A stretch of 34,809 bases of DNA from contig NZ_JAMBNO010000003.1 of the NCBI RefSeq assembly GCF_023715105.1, positions 250,001-284,809 of the forward strand, written 5' to 3'. Shown piece after piece: positions 25,766 to 34,728 of the stretch (the stretch's first letter is position 1; each line of letters begins with the position of its first letter). Source of the stretch: Hydrogenophaga intermedia. Its GTDB lineage: Bacteria > Pseudomonadota > Gammaproteobacteria > Burkholderiales > Burkholderiaceae_C. Below the pieces are notes generated by a model. The model did not search any database. It was not told where the DNA came from and saw only the letters and a program-made list of their open reading frames with translations. The position numbers were made by a program, and so were the translations under genes.

Positions 25766-27826
25766 ATGTCCGCCGGTCTGAACCTTGCCCAGCTTGAAGC
25801 CGTGAACCACCTGGGCGGGCCCTGCCTGGTGCTGGCCGGGGCGGGTTCGGGCAAGACGCGCGTGATCACGCACAAGATTGCGCGCCTCATCCAGGCCGGG
25901 CTGGCCGCCGACCGCATCGCGGCCATCACCTTCACCAACAAGGCCGCGGCCGAGATGCGCGAACGCGCCGGCCAGCTGGTGGGGCGCGACGCGAAGAAGG
26001 TGCTGATCTGCACCTTCCACGCGCTGGGCGTGCGCCTGCTGCGCGAGGACGGCGAAGCGCTGGGCCTGAAGAAGCAGTTCAGCATCCTCGACACCGACGA
26101 CATCACCAGCCTGCTCAAGGATTGCGGCACCACCACCGACGCCGCCACCGCGCGCCAGTGGCAGTGGGCCATCAGTGCCTGGAAGAGCGCGGGGCTCAAC
26201 GCCGCCGCCGCGCTGGCGCAGGCGCGCGACGAGAGCGAGCGAACCACCGCGCTCATCATGCAGCGCTACGAAGAGCGGCTGGTGGCCTATCAGGCGGTGG
26301 ATTTCGACGACCTGATTGCGCTGCCGCTGAAGCTGCTGAGCGAGCACGAGGCGGTGCGCGCCAAGTGGCAGCAGAAGATGGGCCACGTGCTGGTGGACGA
26401 ATACCAGGACACCAACGCCACGCAGTACGAGTTGCTCAAGCTGCTGGTGGGCGAACGCGCGCGCTTCACCGCCGTGGGCGACGACGACCAGTCCATCTAC
26501 GGCTGGCGCGGCGCCACGCTGGACAACCTCAAGCGCCTGCCGCAGGACTTTCCGCAGCTCAAGGTCATCAAGCTGGAGCAGAACTACCGCTCCACCAGCG
26601 CCATCCTGCGCGCGGCCAACAACGTCATCGGCCCCAACCCCAAGCTTTTTCCCAAGACGCTGTGGAGCGAGCTCGGTGAGGGCGAGCCGGTGCGCGTGGT
26701 GGACGCCGACAGCGAGGAGCACGAGGCCGAGCGCGCGGTGCTGCGCATCCAGGGCCTGCGCGCGAACTCGCAGCACAAGGAGTGGCGCGACTTTGCGGTG
26801 CTCTACCGCGCCAACCACCAGGCCAAGGCCTTCGAGCAGGCGCTGCGCCGCGCACAGATTCCCTACAAGGTTTCGGGCGGCCAGAGCTTTTTCGACAAGG
26901 CCGAGATCCGCGACCTGTGCGCCTGGCTGCGCCTGATCACCAACAACAACGACGATCCGGCCTTCCTGCGCGCGGCCACCACGCCCAAGCGTGGCATCGG
27001 CCACACCACGCTGCAGCAGCTCGGCGCGTTTGCCACGCAGTACAAACTGAGCCTGTTCGCGGCCCTGTTCTCGCACTCGCTGCCGAGCGCGGTGTCGGGC
27101 CGCGCGATTGCCACACTGCACGAGTTCGGCCGCCAGGTGAACGACCTCGAATACCGCGCGCGCCACACCGTGGGCCACGAGGCCGCGCGCGCCTTCCTCA
27201 CCGAATGGCTCAAGGACATCGGCTACGAGCAGCACTTGTTCGACAGCGAGGACAACGACAAGGTGGCCGCCGCGCGCTGGGGCAACGTGCAGGAGTTCTG
27301 CGACTGGATCGCGGGCCGCTGCGGCGGACGGATCGACGACGCCACCGGCCCGCTGATCGAGAGCGAGCGCAAGAGTTTGCTGGAGGTGGTGCAGACGATC
27401 GCGCTGATCTCCACGCTTTCCGAGCGCGAGCAGGACCAGAACGTGGTGACGCTGTCGACGCTGCACGCATCGAAAGGCCTGGAGTGGCCGCACGTGGTGC
27501 TGGCCGGCGTGAACGAGGGCTTGCTGCCGTTCAAGATCGACGACGAAGAGGCCGGCGGCGAGGCGCAGCAGGTGCGCATCCAGGAGGAGCGGCGGCTGAT
27601 GTACGTGGGCATCACGCGCGCGCAGCGCACGCTGGCGGTGAGCTGGCTCAAGCGCCGCAAGAAGGGCCGCGAGAGCGTGCCGGGCGCGCCGAGCCGCTTC
27701 ATCGTCGAGATGGCGCTCGACCAGGCCACGGTGAAGGAAGACCCGCGCGAGAAGCTCAAGGCCTTGCGCGCCGAGTTCGCCAAACGCGCGCAGGACGGCG
27801 CGGATGCGCAGAAAGCACAGGCATGA
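25766..27826 (+). CDS. rep: ATP-dependent DNA helicase Rep
   Basis: This superfamily 1A 3'-5' helicase of 686 residues (E. coli Rep 673) clears protein roadblocks ahead of the fork. Motif I is LAGAGSGKTRVITHK with K30. ITFTNKAAAEMRER (Ia), VDEYQDTNATQYE (II), VGDDDQSIYGWRGA (III), LEQNYRST (IV), STLHASKGLEWPHVV (V) and EERRLMYVGITRAQRTL (VI) follow in order. The stretch NHQAKAFEQALRRAQIPYKVSGGQSF and the text around PKRGIGHTTL resemble Rep more than UvrD or PcrA. The ATG at 25766 starts the conserved region; earlier in-frame codons look non-coding. It shares the window with priA, its known partner in replication restart. Confidence 0.94.
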   Translation: MSAGLNLAQLEAVNHLGGPCLVLAGAGSGKTRVITHKIARLIQAGLAADRIAAITFTNKAAAEMRERAGQLVGRDAKKVLICTFHALGVRLLREDGEALGLKKQFSILDTDDITSLLKDCGTTTDAATARQWQWAISAWKSAGLNAAAALAQARDESERTTALIMQRYEERLVAYQAVDFDDLIALPLKLLSEHEAVRAKWQQKMGHVLVDEYQDTNATQYELLKLLVGERARFTAVGDDDQSIYGWRGATLDNLKRLPQDFPQLKVIKLEQNYRSTSAILRAANNVIGPNPKLFPKTLWSELGEGEPVRVVDADSEEHEAERAVLRIQGLRANSQHKEWRDFAVLYRANHQAKAFEQALRRAQIPYKVSGGQSFFDKAEIRDLCAWLRLITNNNDDPAFLRAATTPKRGIGHTTLQQLGAFATQYKLSLFAALFSHSLPSAVSGRAIATLHEFGRQVNDLEYRARHTVGHEAARAFLTEWLKDIGYEQHLFDSEDNDKVAAARWGNVQEFCDWIAGRCGGRIDDATGPLIESERKSLLEVVQTIALISTLSEREQDQNVVTLSTLHASKGLEWPHVVLAGVNEGLLPFKIDDEEAGGEAQQVRIQEERRLMYVGITRAQRTLAVSWLKRRKKGRESVPGAPSRFIVEMALDQATVKEDPREKLKALRAEFAKRAQDGADAQKAQA

Positions 27827-27836
27827 GGCCGCGGAC

Positions 27837-28328
27837 ATGAAGGCGCTGCGCTCCTTGCCCCTGGCGCTTGCGCTGCTCGCCTTGCCGCAGGCGCAGGCGC
27901 AGACTCCGGCGCCGGGCGCAGGCCTGCCCGCGGGCTGCACGGTGCGCGAGCACGTGCCGCCAGCCGAGTTGGGCGGTGAGTGGCAGGTTCACTTGCGCGA
28001 GCCCGGCAGCCCGCCCGAGCGCCTGCGTGAACAAGGCCAGCTGCGCCTGGAGCGGCACCCCGAATACACCGACGGTGTGCGCGGCCCGCTGGTGCTTGGC
28101 ACCGGTGGGCAGATGCGGCGCTCGCAAGTCTCGGGCGACGTCACGGACGGTGAATTCCACCTCGACGAATCCGAGGACGGCCGCGAGATATCGGCCGTCT
28201 GGAGCGGCCAGGCGCTGCAGTGCGCCGGCCAACTTGTCATCCACGGCACCCGTCGCCCGGCCGAAGGCGTCGGTGCGCCCGACCCCGAACTGGCGTTCCG
28301 GCTCACGCGCGTGCCCGGCTGGCGCTGA
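27837..28328 (+). CDS. Small secreted protein of unknown function
   Basis: I do not recognise a family. The product has 163 residues with a signal peptide (MKALRSLPLALALLALPQAQA) and a mature part rich in charged residues. The segment GGEWQVHLREPGSPPERLREQGQLRLERHPEYT followed by LVLGTGGQMRRSQVSGDVTDGEFHLDES reads like repeated beta strands of a small barrel or sandwich. Two cysteines (in GCTVREH and ALQCAGQ) could form a disulfide in the periplasm. GAGG lies 8 nt before the ATG at 27837, and the gene starts 10 nt after rep, so read-through cotranscription is likely. It converges with the lipoprotein gene. Confidence 0.75.
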   Translation: MKALRSLPLALALLALPQAQAQTPAPGAGLPAGCTVREHVPPAELGGEWQVHLREPGSPPERLREQGQLRLERHPEYTDGVRGPLVLGTGGQMRRSQVSGDVTDGEFHLDESEDGREISAVWSGQALQCAGQLVIHGTRRPAEGVGAPDPELAFRLTRVPGWR

Positions 28329-28352
28329 GCGCGGCGCGCGCGCCCACGGCGC

Positions 28353-28568
28353 TCAAGGGTCGAGCTGCTTCGCACGCTCGGGCGGGATCTCCATCGCCTT
28401 CTGCACGTCCTGCTGCAGCTGCTGCTGGGTGCGCTTCGCGTTCTCCAGCTCCTGCTGCTTCACGGCCGCACCGGTGGCGGCGCTGCCCACCGCCTCGGCA
28501 CCGCAGGCTGCCAGCGCGAGCGCCACGCCCGACAAGGCAAGACTCAATGCAGGACGGATCGTCTTCAT
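28353..28568 (-). CDS. Small lipoprotein (71 residues)
   Basis: The product begins MKTIRPALSLALSGVALALAAC, a type II signal peptide with lipobox LAAC, so it is predicted to be acylated at that cysteine. After a small-residue linker the rest is a glutamine-rich amphipathic helix (QQELENAKRTQQQLQQDVQ). The second mature residue is glycine, not aspartate, which favours the outer membrane. GGAG 7-8 nt before the ATG supports the start. The start overlaps the stop of the acyltransferase gene by ATGA. The function is unknown; short coiled-coil lipoproteins of this shape often tether envelope layers. Confidence 0.78.
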   Translation of the reverse strand: MKTIRPALSLALSGVALALAACGAEAVGSAATGAAVKQQELENAKRTQQQLQQDVQKAMEIPPERAKQLDP

Positions 28569-29614
28569 GAGGGGCTCCTCCATCGCGGTGTCCACCGCTC
28601 GGCCGCGTGCTGCAGCCCCGCGCCCAGCGCGATGGCCAGGGCCCAGGCCAGACCGGTGAACGCGAGCGCCGGCCCGAATCCCGACAGCCCCATGGCATGC
28701 CACAGGCCGCTGACCAGAATGATCACCGCAAAGTGGCCGACAAACACGCCGTACGACACATCGGCCAGGAAGTGCATCACACGCTGCGCCCACCGCGCAA
28801 GGCCGGCCGATGCGGGCCAGCGCAGGTGCGCCGCACCGTACAGGGCCAGCGCGGTGGCCAGCGCCAGCATCGGGCGCGCCCTCGGCGCGAACAACCAGTC
28901 GGCCAGCAGCACAGCCGCGGTCAGCACGAAGCAGACGCGTGCGCGCGGCTGCCCTACGGCCCACGCCGCCAGCGCCCCCAGCCCATAGGCCGACAGAAAG
29001 TAGATTGCCCACACGTCGAGCGCCGGCATGCGGCTGAACACCACGATGGAGGCCACCGTGGCCCCCGCCACCAGCACCGGCGCCCAGGTTTCCGCCAGCG
29101 GGCGGCCCGCCGCACCGAAGGCCCAGGCCAGCAGGGCGAACAGCGCGAACAACTGGAAGTCGATCGCCACGTACCAGACGCCGGCCGACAGCGCCGGCAC
29201 GCCCAGCACGTCCTGCAGGAAGAACAGGTGCGCGAGCGCCGTGCCCACGGACGGCAGCGGCGAGAGCCAGTCGGCGTGCGCCAGCCAGCGCCCGACCAGC
29301 GCGGTGGCCAGCACCACCAGCAACAAGGCCAGCCACAGGGGCGGCGCCAGGCGCAGGAAGCGCTGCGCGATCGGCAACCAGGGGGCCAATGACGCCCGCC
29401 CGCGGTGCCGATCCAGCGATTGCGCGGTGAGGAAGCCGCCGATGACGAGGAACGGCTGCACCGCCAGCCGCCCGTGCTGCGACAGGAACTCGACCAACGC
29501 GGGCCACGCGGCCGCGAGCGCATCGCTCATCGGCGCGTACAGCACGAGGTGATGCAGCACGATGAGCTGCGAAGCCACCGCCTTGGTGGCGTCGATCAGG
29601 GGCGAACGGTTCAC
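28565..29614 (-). CDS. Membrane acyltransferase, acyltransferase_3 family
   Basis: This protein of 349 residues has about ten membrane helices. It opens SPLIDATKAVASQLIVLHHLVLYAP, in which the conserved histidine pair of the acyltransferase_3 family (OafA/NodX/Wzy-like) is visible. QPFLVIGGFLTAQSL is the second family block. SYGVFVGHFAVIILV near the C-terminus is the usual YxxYLxH-like block with H retained. Members add acetyl, succinyl or other acyl groups to surface glycans or lipids. No polysaccharide gene is nearby. It lies 25 nt after gdhA on the same strand and is translationally coupled to the small lipoprotein. Confidence 0.88.
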   Translation of the reverse strand: MNRSPLIDATKAVASQLIVLHHLVLYAPMSDALAAAWPALVEFLSQHGRLAVQPFLVIGGFLTAQSLDRHRGRASLAPWLPIAQRFLRLAPPLWLALLLVVLATALVGRWLAHADWLSPLPSVGTALAHLFFLQDVLGVPALSAGVWYVAIDFQLFALFALLAWAFGAAGRPLAETWAPVLVAGATVASIVVFSRMPALDVWAIYFLSAYGLGALAAWAVGQPRARVCFVLTAAVLLADWLFAPRARPMLALATALALYGAAHLRWPASAGLARWAQRVMHFLADVSYGVFVGHFAVIILVSGLWHAMGLSGFGPALAFTGLAWALAIALGAGLQHAAERWTPRWRSPS

Positions 29615-29639
29615 GGTGCGTGCCCCCGCCGACGGCCGT

Positions 29640-30983
29640 TCAGATCACGCCTTGCGCCAGCATCGCGTCGGCGACCTTGACGAAACCCGCGATGTTGGCG
29701 CCGTCCACATAGCTCACCCGCCCCTGCCCTCGCTGACCATGCTGCACGCAAGCCGCGTGGATGCCTTGCATGATCTGAAGCAGGCGCGCGTCGACTTCCT
29801 CGCGCGGCCAGGACAGGCGCAACGCGTTCTGGCTCATCTCGAGACCGGAGGTGGCCACACCACCCGCGTTGCTGGCTTTGCCAGGCGCGAACAGCACCCC
29901 GGCCTCTTCGAAGGCCCGCGCCGCGTCGATCGTCGAGGGCATGTTGGCGCCTTCGGCCACGCAGCGCACGCCATTGCGGATCAGCGTGGCCGCGTCCTGC
30001 GCGTCCAGCTCGTTCTGCGTCGCGCACGGCAGCGCGACATCGACCGGCACATGCCAGGGGCGCTTGCCGGCTTCGAAGTGCGCTCCCGTGCGCGCCGCGT
30101 AGTCGCTCACGCGGCCGAAGTGGTGGTTCTTCACGTCCATCAGGATGGCCAGCTTCTCGGGCGTGAAGCCGTCCTCGTCGACGATGGTGCCGCTGGAGTC
30201 GGACACGGTGACCACCTTCGCGCCCAGGGCCATGGCCTTCTCGACCGCGTACTGCGCGACATTGCCCGAACCCGACACCGACACGCGCAGGCCCTCGAAC
30301 GCCATGCCGCGCGTCTTGAGCATTTCTTCAGCGAAATAGACCGTGCCGTAGCCTGTGGCCTCGGGGCGGATCAGCGAGCCGCCGAAACTCAGGCCCTTGC
30401 CCGTGAAGACACAGTCGGCCCGGTTGCTGAGCTTCTTGACCATGCCGGCCATGAAGCCCACCTCGCGCCCGCCCACGCCGATATCGCCCGCGGGCACATC
30501 GGTGTCGGCGCCCACGTGGCGGAACAGCTCTCCCGCGAACGCCTGGCAGAAGCGCATCACCTCGCCCGGGCTGCGGCCCTTGGGGTCGAAGTCCGCCCCG
30601 CCCTTGCCGCCGCCCATGGGCAGCGTGGTCAGCGCGTTCTTGAAGGTCTGCTCGAACGCCAGGAACTTCAGCACCGAGAGGTTGACGGAGGGATGGAAGC
30701 GGATGCCGCCTTTGTAAGGCCCGATCGCCATGCTGTGCTGGATGCGGTAGCCACGGTTGACGTGCACCACGCCATGGTCGTCGACCCACGACACCCGGAA
30801 CATGACCACGCGCTCGGGCTCGACCAGCCGGTCCAGCAGGCTGTGCTCCGCGTACTTCGGGTGCGACTCGATGAAAGGCCACAGGCTCTCCATCACCTCG
30901 GTGACGGCCTGCAGGAACTCCGGCTGCCCCGGGTTGCGCCCGGCGACGTATTCAAGAAACTGGTGCGCGCTGGCGTACTTCAA
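29640..30983 (-). CDS. gdhA: NADP-dependent glutamate dehydrogenase
   Basis: This enzyme makes glutamate from 2-oxoglutarate and ammonia with NADPH. With the TTG start at 30983 the product is 447 residues, exactly the length of E. coli GdhA, and begins KYASAHQFLEYVAGRNPGQ. An ATG at 31046 would add 21 residues not seen in homologues and would put an inverted repeat inside the gene. GGGGA precedes the TTG at good spacing. Visible are PYKGGIRFHPSVNLS (substrate site), PMGGGKGGADFDP with the catalytic K127, VPAGDIGVGGREVGFM, the NADP fold SVSGSGNVAQYA, and the C-terminus GANIAGFVKVADAMLAQGVI. It heads a possible transcript with the acyltransferase and lipoprotein genes. Confidence 0.96.
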   Translation of the reverse strand: MKYASAHQFLEYVAGRNPGQPEFLQAVTEVMESLWPFIESHPKYAEHSLLDRLVEPERVVMFRVSWVDDHGVVHVNRGYRIQHSMAIGPYKGGIRFHPSVNLSVLKFLAFEQTFKNALTTLPMGGGKGGADFDPKGRSPGEVMRFCQAFAGELFRHVGADTDVPAGDIGVGGREVGFMAGMVKKLSNRADCVFTGKGLSFGGSLIRPEATGYGTVYFAEEMLKTRGMAFEGLRVSVSGSGNVAQYAVEKAMALGAKVVTVSDSSGTIVDEDGFTPEKLAILMDVKNHHFGRVSDYAARTGAHFEAGKRPWHVPVDVALPCATQNELDAQDAATLIRNGVRCVAEGANMPSTIDAARAFEEAGVLFAPGKASNAGGVATSGLEMSQNALRLSWPREEVDARLLQIMQGIHAACVQHGQRGQGRVSYVDGANIAGFVKVADAMLAQGVI

Positions 30984-30999
30984 AGCGATCCCCAAAACA

Positions 31000-31022
31000 G
31001 TGCAAAACCCGCCATTTTGCAC
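31000..31022. promoter_or_regulatory. Inverted repeat just upstream of gdhA
   Basis: GTGCAAAA (31000-31007) pairs with TTTTGCAC (31015-31022) around seven bases. It ends 16 nt before the TTG start, where an operator or leader hairpin would act. A further TTTTGCA half-site occurs at 31129-31135. Confidence 0.55.
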
Positions 31023-31158
31023 GCCCGACGCACCAAACTGATTCATCTGCAAACACCGCTCTGCCGGGCATGCCGCCGCCGCTATGCCGGGTACCAACAG
31101 AACACGTCAGCCCCTGACTCTTGGGCAGGTTTTGCATCGATAACCGGCCGATGTCGGC

Positions 31159-32481
31159 TTACGCCCGAGAGTCCGATTCATCTGACACCATTGGAGCAAC
31201 CAGCGCACGGAGCTTGTTGATCGCATCGGATGCGACATGCGGCAGGGAGGTGAAGACGACCTTCCTGCCGCCATCCAAGCTCCAGGGGCTCAAGTGTTCG
31301 GCCTGTGGGCTCGATGGCCGGGCGGGGTCCACCGGGTAGGCCAGCACGCCCCATGACAACCTGCTGGCTGCAGAAACGAACCGACCGAGGTAAGCAGCCA
31401 TTTGGTATAGATCCTCGCGTTGCGGACCATTCGGCGCGCTAGCAGACGGATGCAGCGACTTGTACTTTGCGTCCACCACCCCATGAACCTGCCCTCCGGC
31501 ATGGAGGATCGCGTCCGGAATCAGCGTGCCCAACCCCTGACCCGTGACGTCGCTAAGGAGCATCTTCCTGGTAGCGGCCTTCTCCCGGGTGCCGTGAGTC
31601 ACGGTCAGCGGCCCGGCGGCCCTCCGCAGTACGCTGAGCACGTACATCTCCCACAACTCGGCTACGTCAAGCAGAACACCCCTGGTCTCGCCACTGGCGT
31701 CAATGTCGGCTGCAAGCCCTCTGCGGTTCGCAATCTGCCGAGACAGTTCCGCAATCGGCGCAAAGCCGGCCGTGATCGGCGTGTAGCGAATCCGATCGAG
31801 TTCGGCCTTCGTCGGCACGCGCGGGCGCGCACCAGTGACGGCCATCAGATTCGGGATCAGTTCCTTCGCGCGTGCGGGCATCCACTGCTCGTCTGGTACG
31901 CCAAGCCAGCGACGCAGAACTCCGTAGGCGGCCACGATGGCGTCGGACGCAGCGTGGTCCAGCGATCGCTCGGAGCGTATGGAAACGACTTGGCCGCCGC
32001 CTGCAGCGATCAACCGAAGAGACGCCGGGACATCGAGCCGGCCTCGAATCGTCGGCCCCCACGTGGCGACATCCCGGCGCAGTGCTGGAAGCCCGTGTCG
32101 TGCTGCCTCGATAAACCCGTGAGTCCACACGGACGCCAGGAGCTGGGCGATGAAGGACTCGTCCTCCCGCGGCTTTCCTGGTGCGTCGGTCACAACGACC
32201 GACGTCGCCTCGAAGAGCCAGTTCCGCAGAGTTGCCAGGCCAAAGCGCGGCTCGATGGTCAGGCTGTGCCCCTCAAAGGAGAGCGATCCAACGTATCGGC
32301 CGGCCCACCACGTGCCATCCCAGGCGCAGTAGACAACCGGCTCGTCCTCGTCACGCTCACCGGAAATCGGGACCACGTGATCCGTCGCGCGTGCGTTGAT
32401 CGCGAGTCGGCGCAGCCAGGCAGCCTCTGCAGCAGTCGGCTGCGGCGCGAGCGGCGAACAGTCGCGCGCGACGAGTCTCAC
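31159..32481 (-). CDS. McrC-like nuclease subunit of a modification-dependent restriction system
   Basis: This protein of 440 residues matches McrC, the endonuclease partner of the GTPase McrB. The N-terminal half is mostly beta (YVGSLSFEGHSLTIEPRFG), as in the McrC domain that plugs the McrB ring. The PD-(D/E)xK nuclease is visible as LIPDAILHAGG with D323, then VVDAKYKSL with D337 and K339, preceded by E278 in LWEMYVL and followed by REDLYQMAAYLGRF. All catalytic residues appear intact. The start ATG overlaps the mcrB-like stop by four bases. Base composition is visibly less GC-rich than the gdhA side, consistent with recent transfer. The recognised modification cannot be predicted. Confidence 0.87.
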   Translation of the reverse strand: MRLVARDCSPLAPQPTAAEAAWLRRLAINARATDHVVPISGERDEDEPVVYCAWDGTWWAGRYVGSLSFEGHSLTIEPRFGLATLRNWLFEATSVVVTDAPGKPREDESFIAQLLASVWTHGFIEAARHGLPALRRDVATWGPTIRGRLDVPASLRLIAAGGGQVVSIRSERSLDHAASDAIVAAYGVLRRWLGVPDEQWMPARAKELIPNLMAVTGARPRVPTKAELDRIRYTPITAGFAPIAELSRQIANRRGLAADIDASGETRGVLLDVAELWEMYVLSVLRRAAGPLTVTHGTREKAATRKMLLSDVTGQGLGTLIPDAILHAGGQVHGVVDAKYKSLHPSASAPNGPQREDLYQMAAYLGRFVSAASRLSWGVLAYPVDPARPSSPQAEHLSPWSLDGGRKVVFTSLPHVASDAINKLRALVAPMVSDESDSRA

Positions 32482-34268
32482 TCGGCCACCGTGGGCTTGA
32501 GGAGAACCTTTGACAACCGGTCAAGCTCCGCATTACGGGCAGCCGCATCCAGCCCTGCAAGGTACTGCTCCAGCAACGGGCGAATTGACAGGCTCCACAC
32601 CTGCACCACCGGCTCAAGGGCTTCGCCCTTCTTGTTCCAGAGGTAGTTCTGCTTGCGCATCGGCCGCGGGCCGAGGAAGTTGCACAAGAACACGATCACG
32701 TCGAGCAAATAGGTGTGCCCGATTTCGTACTGGGCGCCAAGCAGCGGGCTGCCGTGGATCTCCCTGTTCAACGCTGCTGCTGCTGCGGCCAGTTTGCGGA
32801 AGTCCGGTTCGATGCGATCCCAGTCCAGGCCCGAACTCAGGCCCCTCCACTTAGCCTCGGCCGCACCGATCAGAGCCTCTGCGTCGAACGGGCACAGCAT
32901 CCAAAGGAAGCGGCGGCGCAGCGCGAAGTCGATCTGCTCGACGGACTGGTCGATCAGATTCATGGTGCCGATCACGAAGAGATCGTCCGGGATGCGCAGC
33001 CTCATCGCAGCCCCATCTCCGTCGCGGGCTGGAAGCTCAATGGTCTCGTTGCGGTCTTCAAGCAACGAGAAGCATTCGCCAAGCATCCGGCTCAGGTCTG
33101 TCCGATTCATCTCGTCAAGGATCAGGACGTGGGGCAGCCGCTGCGCGCGAGGCTTCTTCTCGATGTCCTCGATGAGCCGGGGCAAGTATCCCGCCCGGTA
33201 CTCGGTGCCCCCGCTGTTGGAAATGTGAAGCGCCCGGATGAAGTCCTCGTAGCTGTACGCTGGGTGCAGCTGCAATCGGTGGACGTTATCCTGGATGGCC
33301 GTATCAATGTCGGACTGAGACTGGAAGTACCGAGCAGGCCCCATCTGACTCAAGGCTGCAGATCGAATGATGCGCTCCGCCAGCTTCTTGGCGCGATAAG
33401 TCTTGCCAGTGCCCGGAGGCCCGAAAAGAACGATTTGCTTCTTGTGCTGGATGACCTCCAGCGGCGCCCCCTCCGATGCGCCCTCGCTGTCGTCGTACCA
33501 CGCCTCACGGAGCGGGGACCAGTAGAAGTCAAGTGGCTGGTTCGGCACCAGCTTTTCGAGCTCACTCCTGATGGCGAAGATCGCGCGATCTTCGTCCTCC
33601 GATTCGGTGCTACCCAGCCCGGAGAATGCCTTGATGATTCTCCGCTTGTGGCTGCTGCTCGCGATTCGCTCGAAATGGTCCGGAAACAGCAGGTACAGCA
33701 GCATGTGCCGCAACTGCTTGGACTCGGCATCCTCGATGGCGTCGACGAATTCCTGAAAGAGCCAAGGGTCTGCCGCAACCTCTGCCTGCCGGTCCGGGGG
33801 TAACTTCTTCCATGCAATGACGAGATCGATCAGGAACGCAATTTCGAATGGTCGACGGGTGTTGTAGCCCTGCCCACCGCTGCCGATGCCGTTCGAGAAG
33901 GCACGGGATACCAGATGGGTCTCGGGCAGGCTGTCGCCGGCCCAGCCGAGAACTTCGTTGACGACCTGTCGCTTGCGCGCGCCACCCACGTTGGACGGGA
34001 ACAGGAAGTAGACACACAGGATCTCCGCGGCCAAGCGAATCACCTCCTGCCCGGCTTTGCCGACTTGGTCCTTGAACTTGACGATGAAGGATCGATCGCC
34101 CTCATCTGGGGTAGCGACGAATGCTCTATGGATTTGCTCCAGAACGTCCGAGCGCCAGACGAATGAACCTTCGAATAGCAGAGAGCCGTCACGCAGGAGG
34201 CAGTTAGCGCGGAACGCCTCCACCACCGAGTAGATCTTGTCGGTATTGTGTTCCGTGTGACGGGCCAT
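32478..34268 (-). CDS. McrB-like AAA+ GTPase/ATPase with atypical N-terminal domain
   Basis: This protein of 596 residues combines an N-terminal domain (1-270) with a C-terminal McrB-type AAA+ motor. Walker A is GPPGTGKT (283-290), Walker B VLILDEMNRTD (381-391), and the sensor region ALRRRF (449-454) is typical. The McrB guanine-selectivity motif NTAD appears here as NLID (437-440) in GTMNLIDQS, so nucleotide preference may differ. The N-terminal domain resembles none of the 5-methylcytosine readers I can recall; it contains LLYLLFPDHFERIASSSHKRRI, a block seen in defence-associated ATPases. GAGGAG lies about 10 nt before the ATG at 34268; a start at 34337 would add 23 residues. The protein probably recognises foreign DNA and drives McrC cleavage. 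Confidence 0.86.
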   Translation of the reverse strand: MARHTEHNTDKIYSVVEAFRANCLLRDGSLLFEGSFVWRSDVLEQIHRAFVATPDEGDRSFIVKFKDQVGKAGQEVIRLAAEILCVYFLFPSNVGGARKRQVVNEVLGWAGDSLPETHLVSRAFSNGIGSGGQGYNTRRPFEIAFLIDLVIAWKKLPPDRQAEVAADPWLFQEFVDAIEDAESKQLRHMLLYLLFPDHFERIASSSHKRRIIKAFSGLGSTESEDEDRAIFAIRSELEKLVPNQPLDFYWSPLREAWYDDSEGASEGAPLEVIQHKKQIVLFGPPGTGKTYRAKKLAERIIRSAALSQMGPARYFQSQSDIDTAIQDNVHRLQLHPAYSYEDFIRALHISNSGGTEYRAGYLPRLIEDIEKKPRAQRLPHVLILDEMNRTDLSRMLGECFSLLEDRNETIELPARDGDGAAMRLRIPDDLFVIGTMNLIDQSVEQIDFALRRRFLWMLCPFDAEALIGAAEAKWRGLSSGLDWDRIEPDFRKLAAAAAALNREIHGSPLLGAQYEIGHTYLLDVIVFLCNFLGPRPMRKQNYLWNKKGEALEPVVQVWSLSIRPLLEQYLAGLDAAARNAELDRLSKVLLKPTVAE

Positions 34269-34460
34269 GGATTTCGCGCTCCTCTCTGTGACGCTTTGGA
34301 ATCGGCCTGTGCGCCGATCTTCGCAGGTTGTGAGCATTGACCTCGGACTTGCCGATTCGCCGGCTCACTGGTCGACACAGTACCTTACTTGCCCGATTGC
34401 GCTTTTCTCGCCACAGCGCGAGAGCACCAAGGAAAGCAACTCCACGGGCTGTTCTCAGTC

Positions 34461-34709
34461 ATGGCCAGGCTCTACGTGCGGGAGGTCCACCTCCTCAAGT
34501 CCGTGCGCACCCGCAAGGACAACGACAAGGAACTGGCGCACCTGCCGCGCGTGTTCGGGCACATGCCCATCGAGCTGATAGCGCCGATGCACATCCGCTA
34601 GTACCTCGACATTCGCGGCCAGGCAGCCAAAGTGGGCGCGAACCGCGAGAAGGCGCTCTTCTCCCACATCTTCAACAAGGCCGTAAGCGTCGCCTCAACA
34701 CCCTCTTGA
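34461..34709 (+). pseudogene. Remnant of a phage-type tyrosine recombinase (N-terminal domain)
   Basis: The frame reads RLYVREVHLLKSVRTRKDNDKELAH and PRVFGHMPIELIAPMHIR, then a TAG at 34599-34601, then YLDIRGQAAKVGANREKALFSHIFNKA. This is the core-binding (SAM-like) domain of tyrosine integrases, in which the position of the stop is normally glutamine (CAG). A one-base change therefore explains the stop. The frame ends at 34709 before any catalytic residue. The gene is broken at both ends and by the stop, so it is not functional. It suggests that the McrBC segment entered on an integrative element. Confidence 0.75.
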
Positions 34710-34728
34710 CGAGGATGACAGCGGATAG

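Noticed and set aside
25439..27940. Open frame of 833 codons opposite rep
   Set aside because: It spans the rep gene and part of the AEC gene in a non-native frame and has no recognisable domain.
34406..34423. TCTCGC/GCGAGA inverted repeat upstream of the McrB-like gene as an operator
   Set aside because: Six-base arms in moderately GC-rich DNA are common by chance and no promoter could be tied to it.
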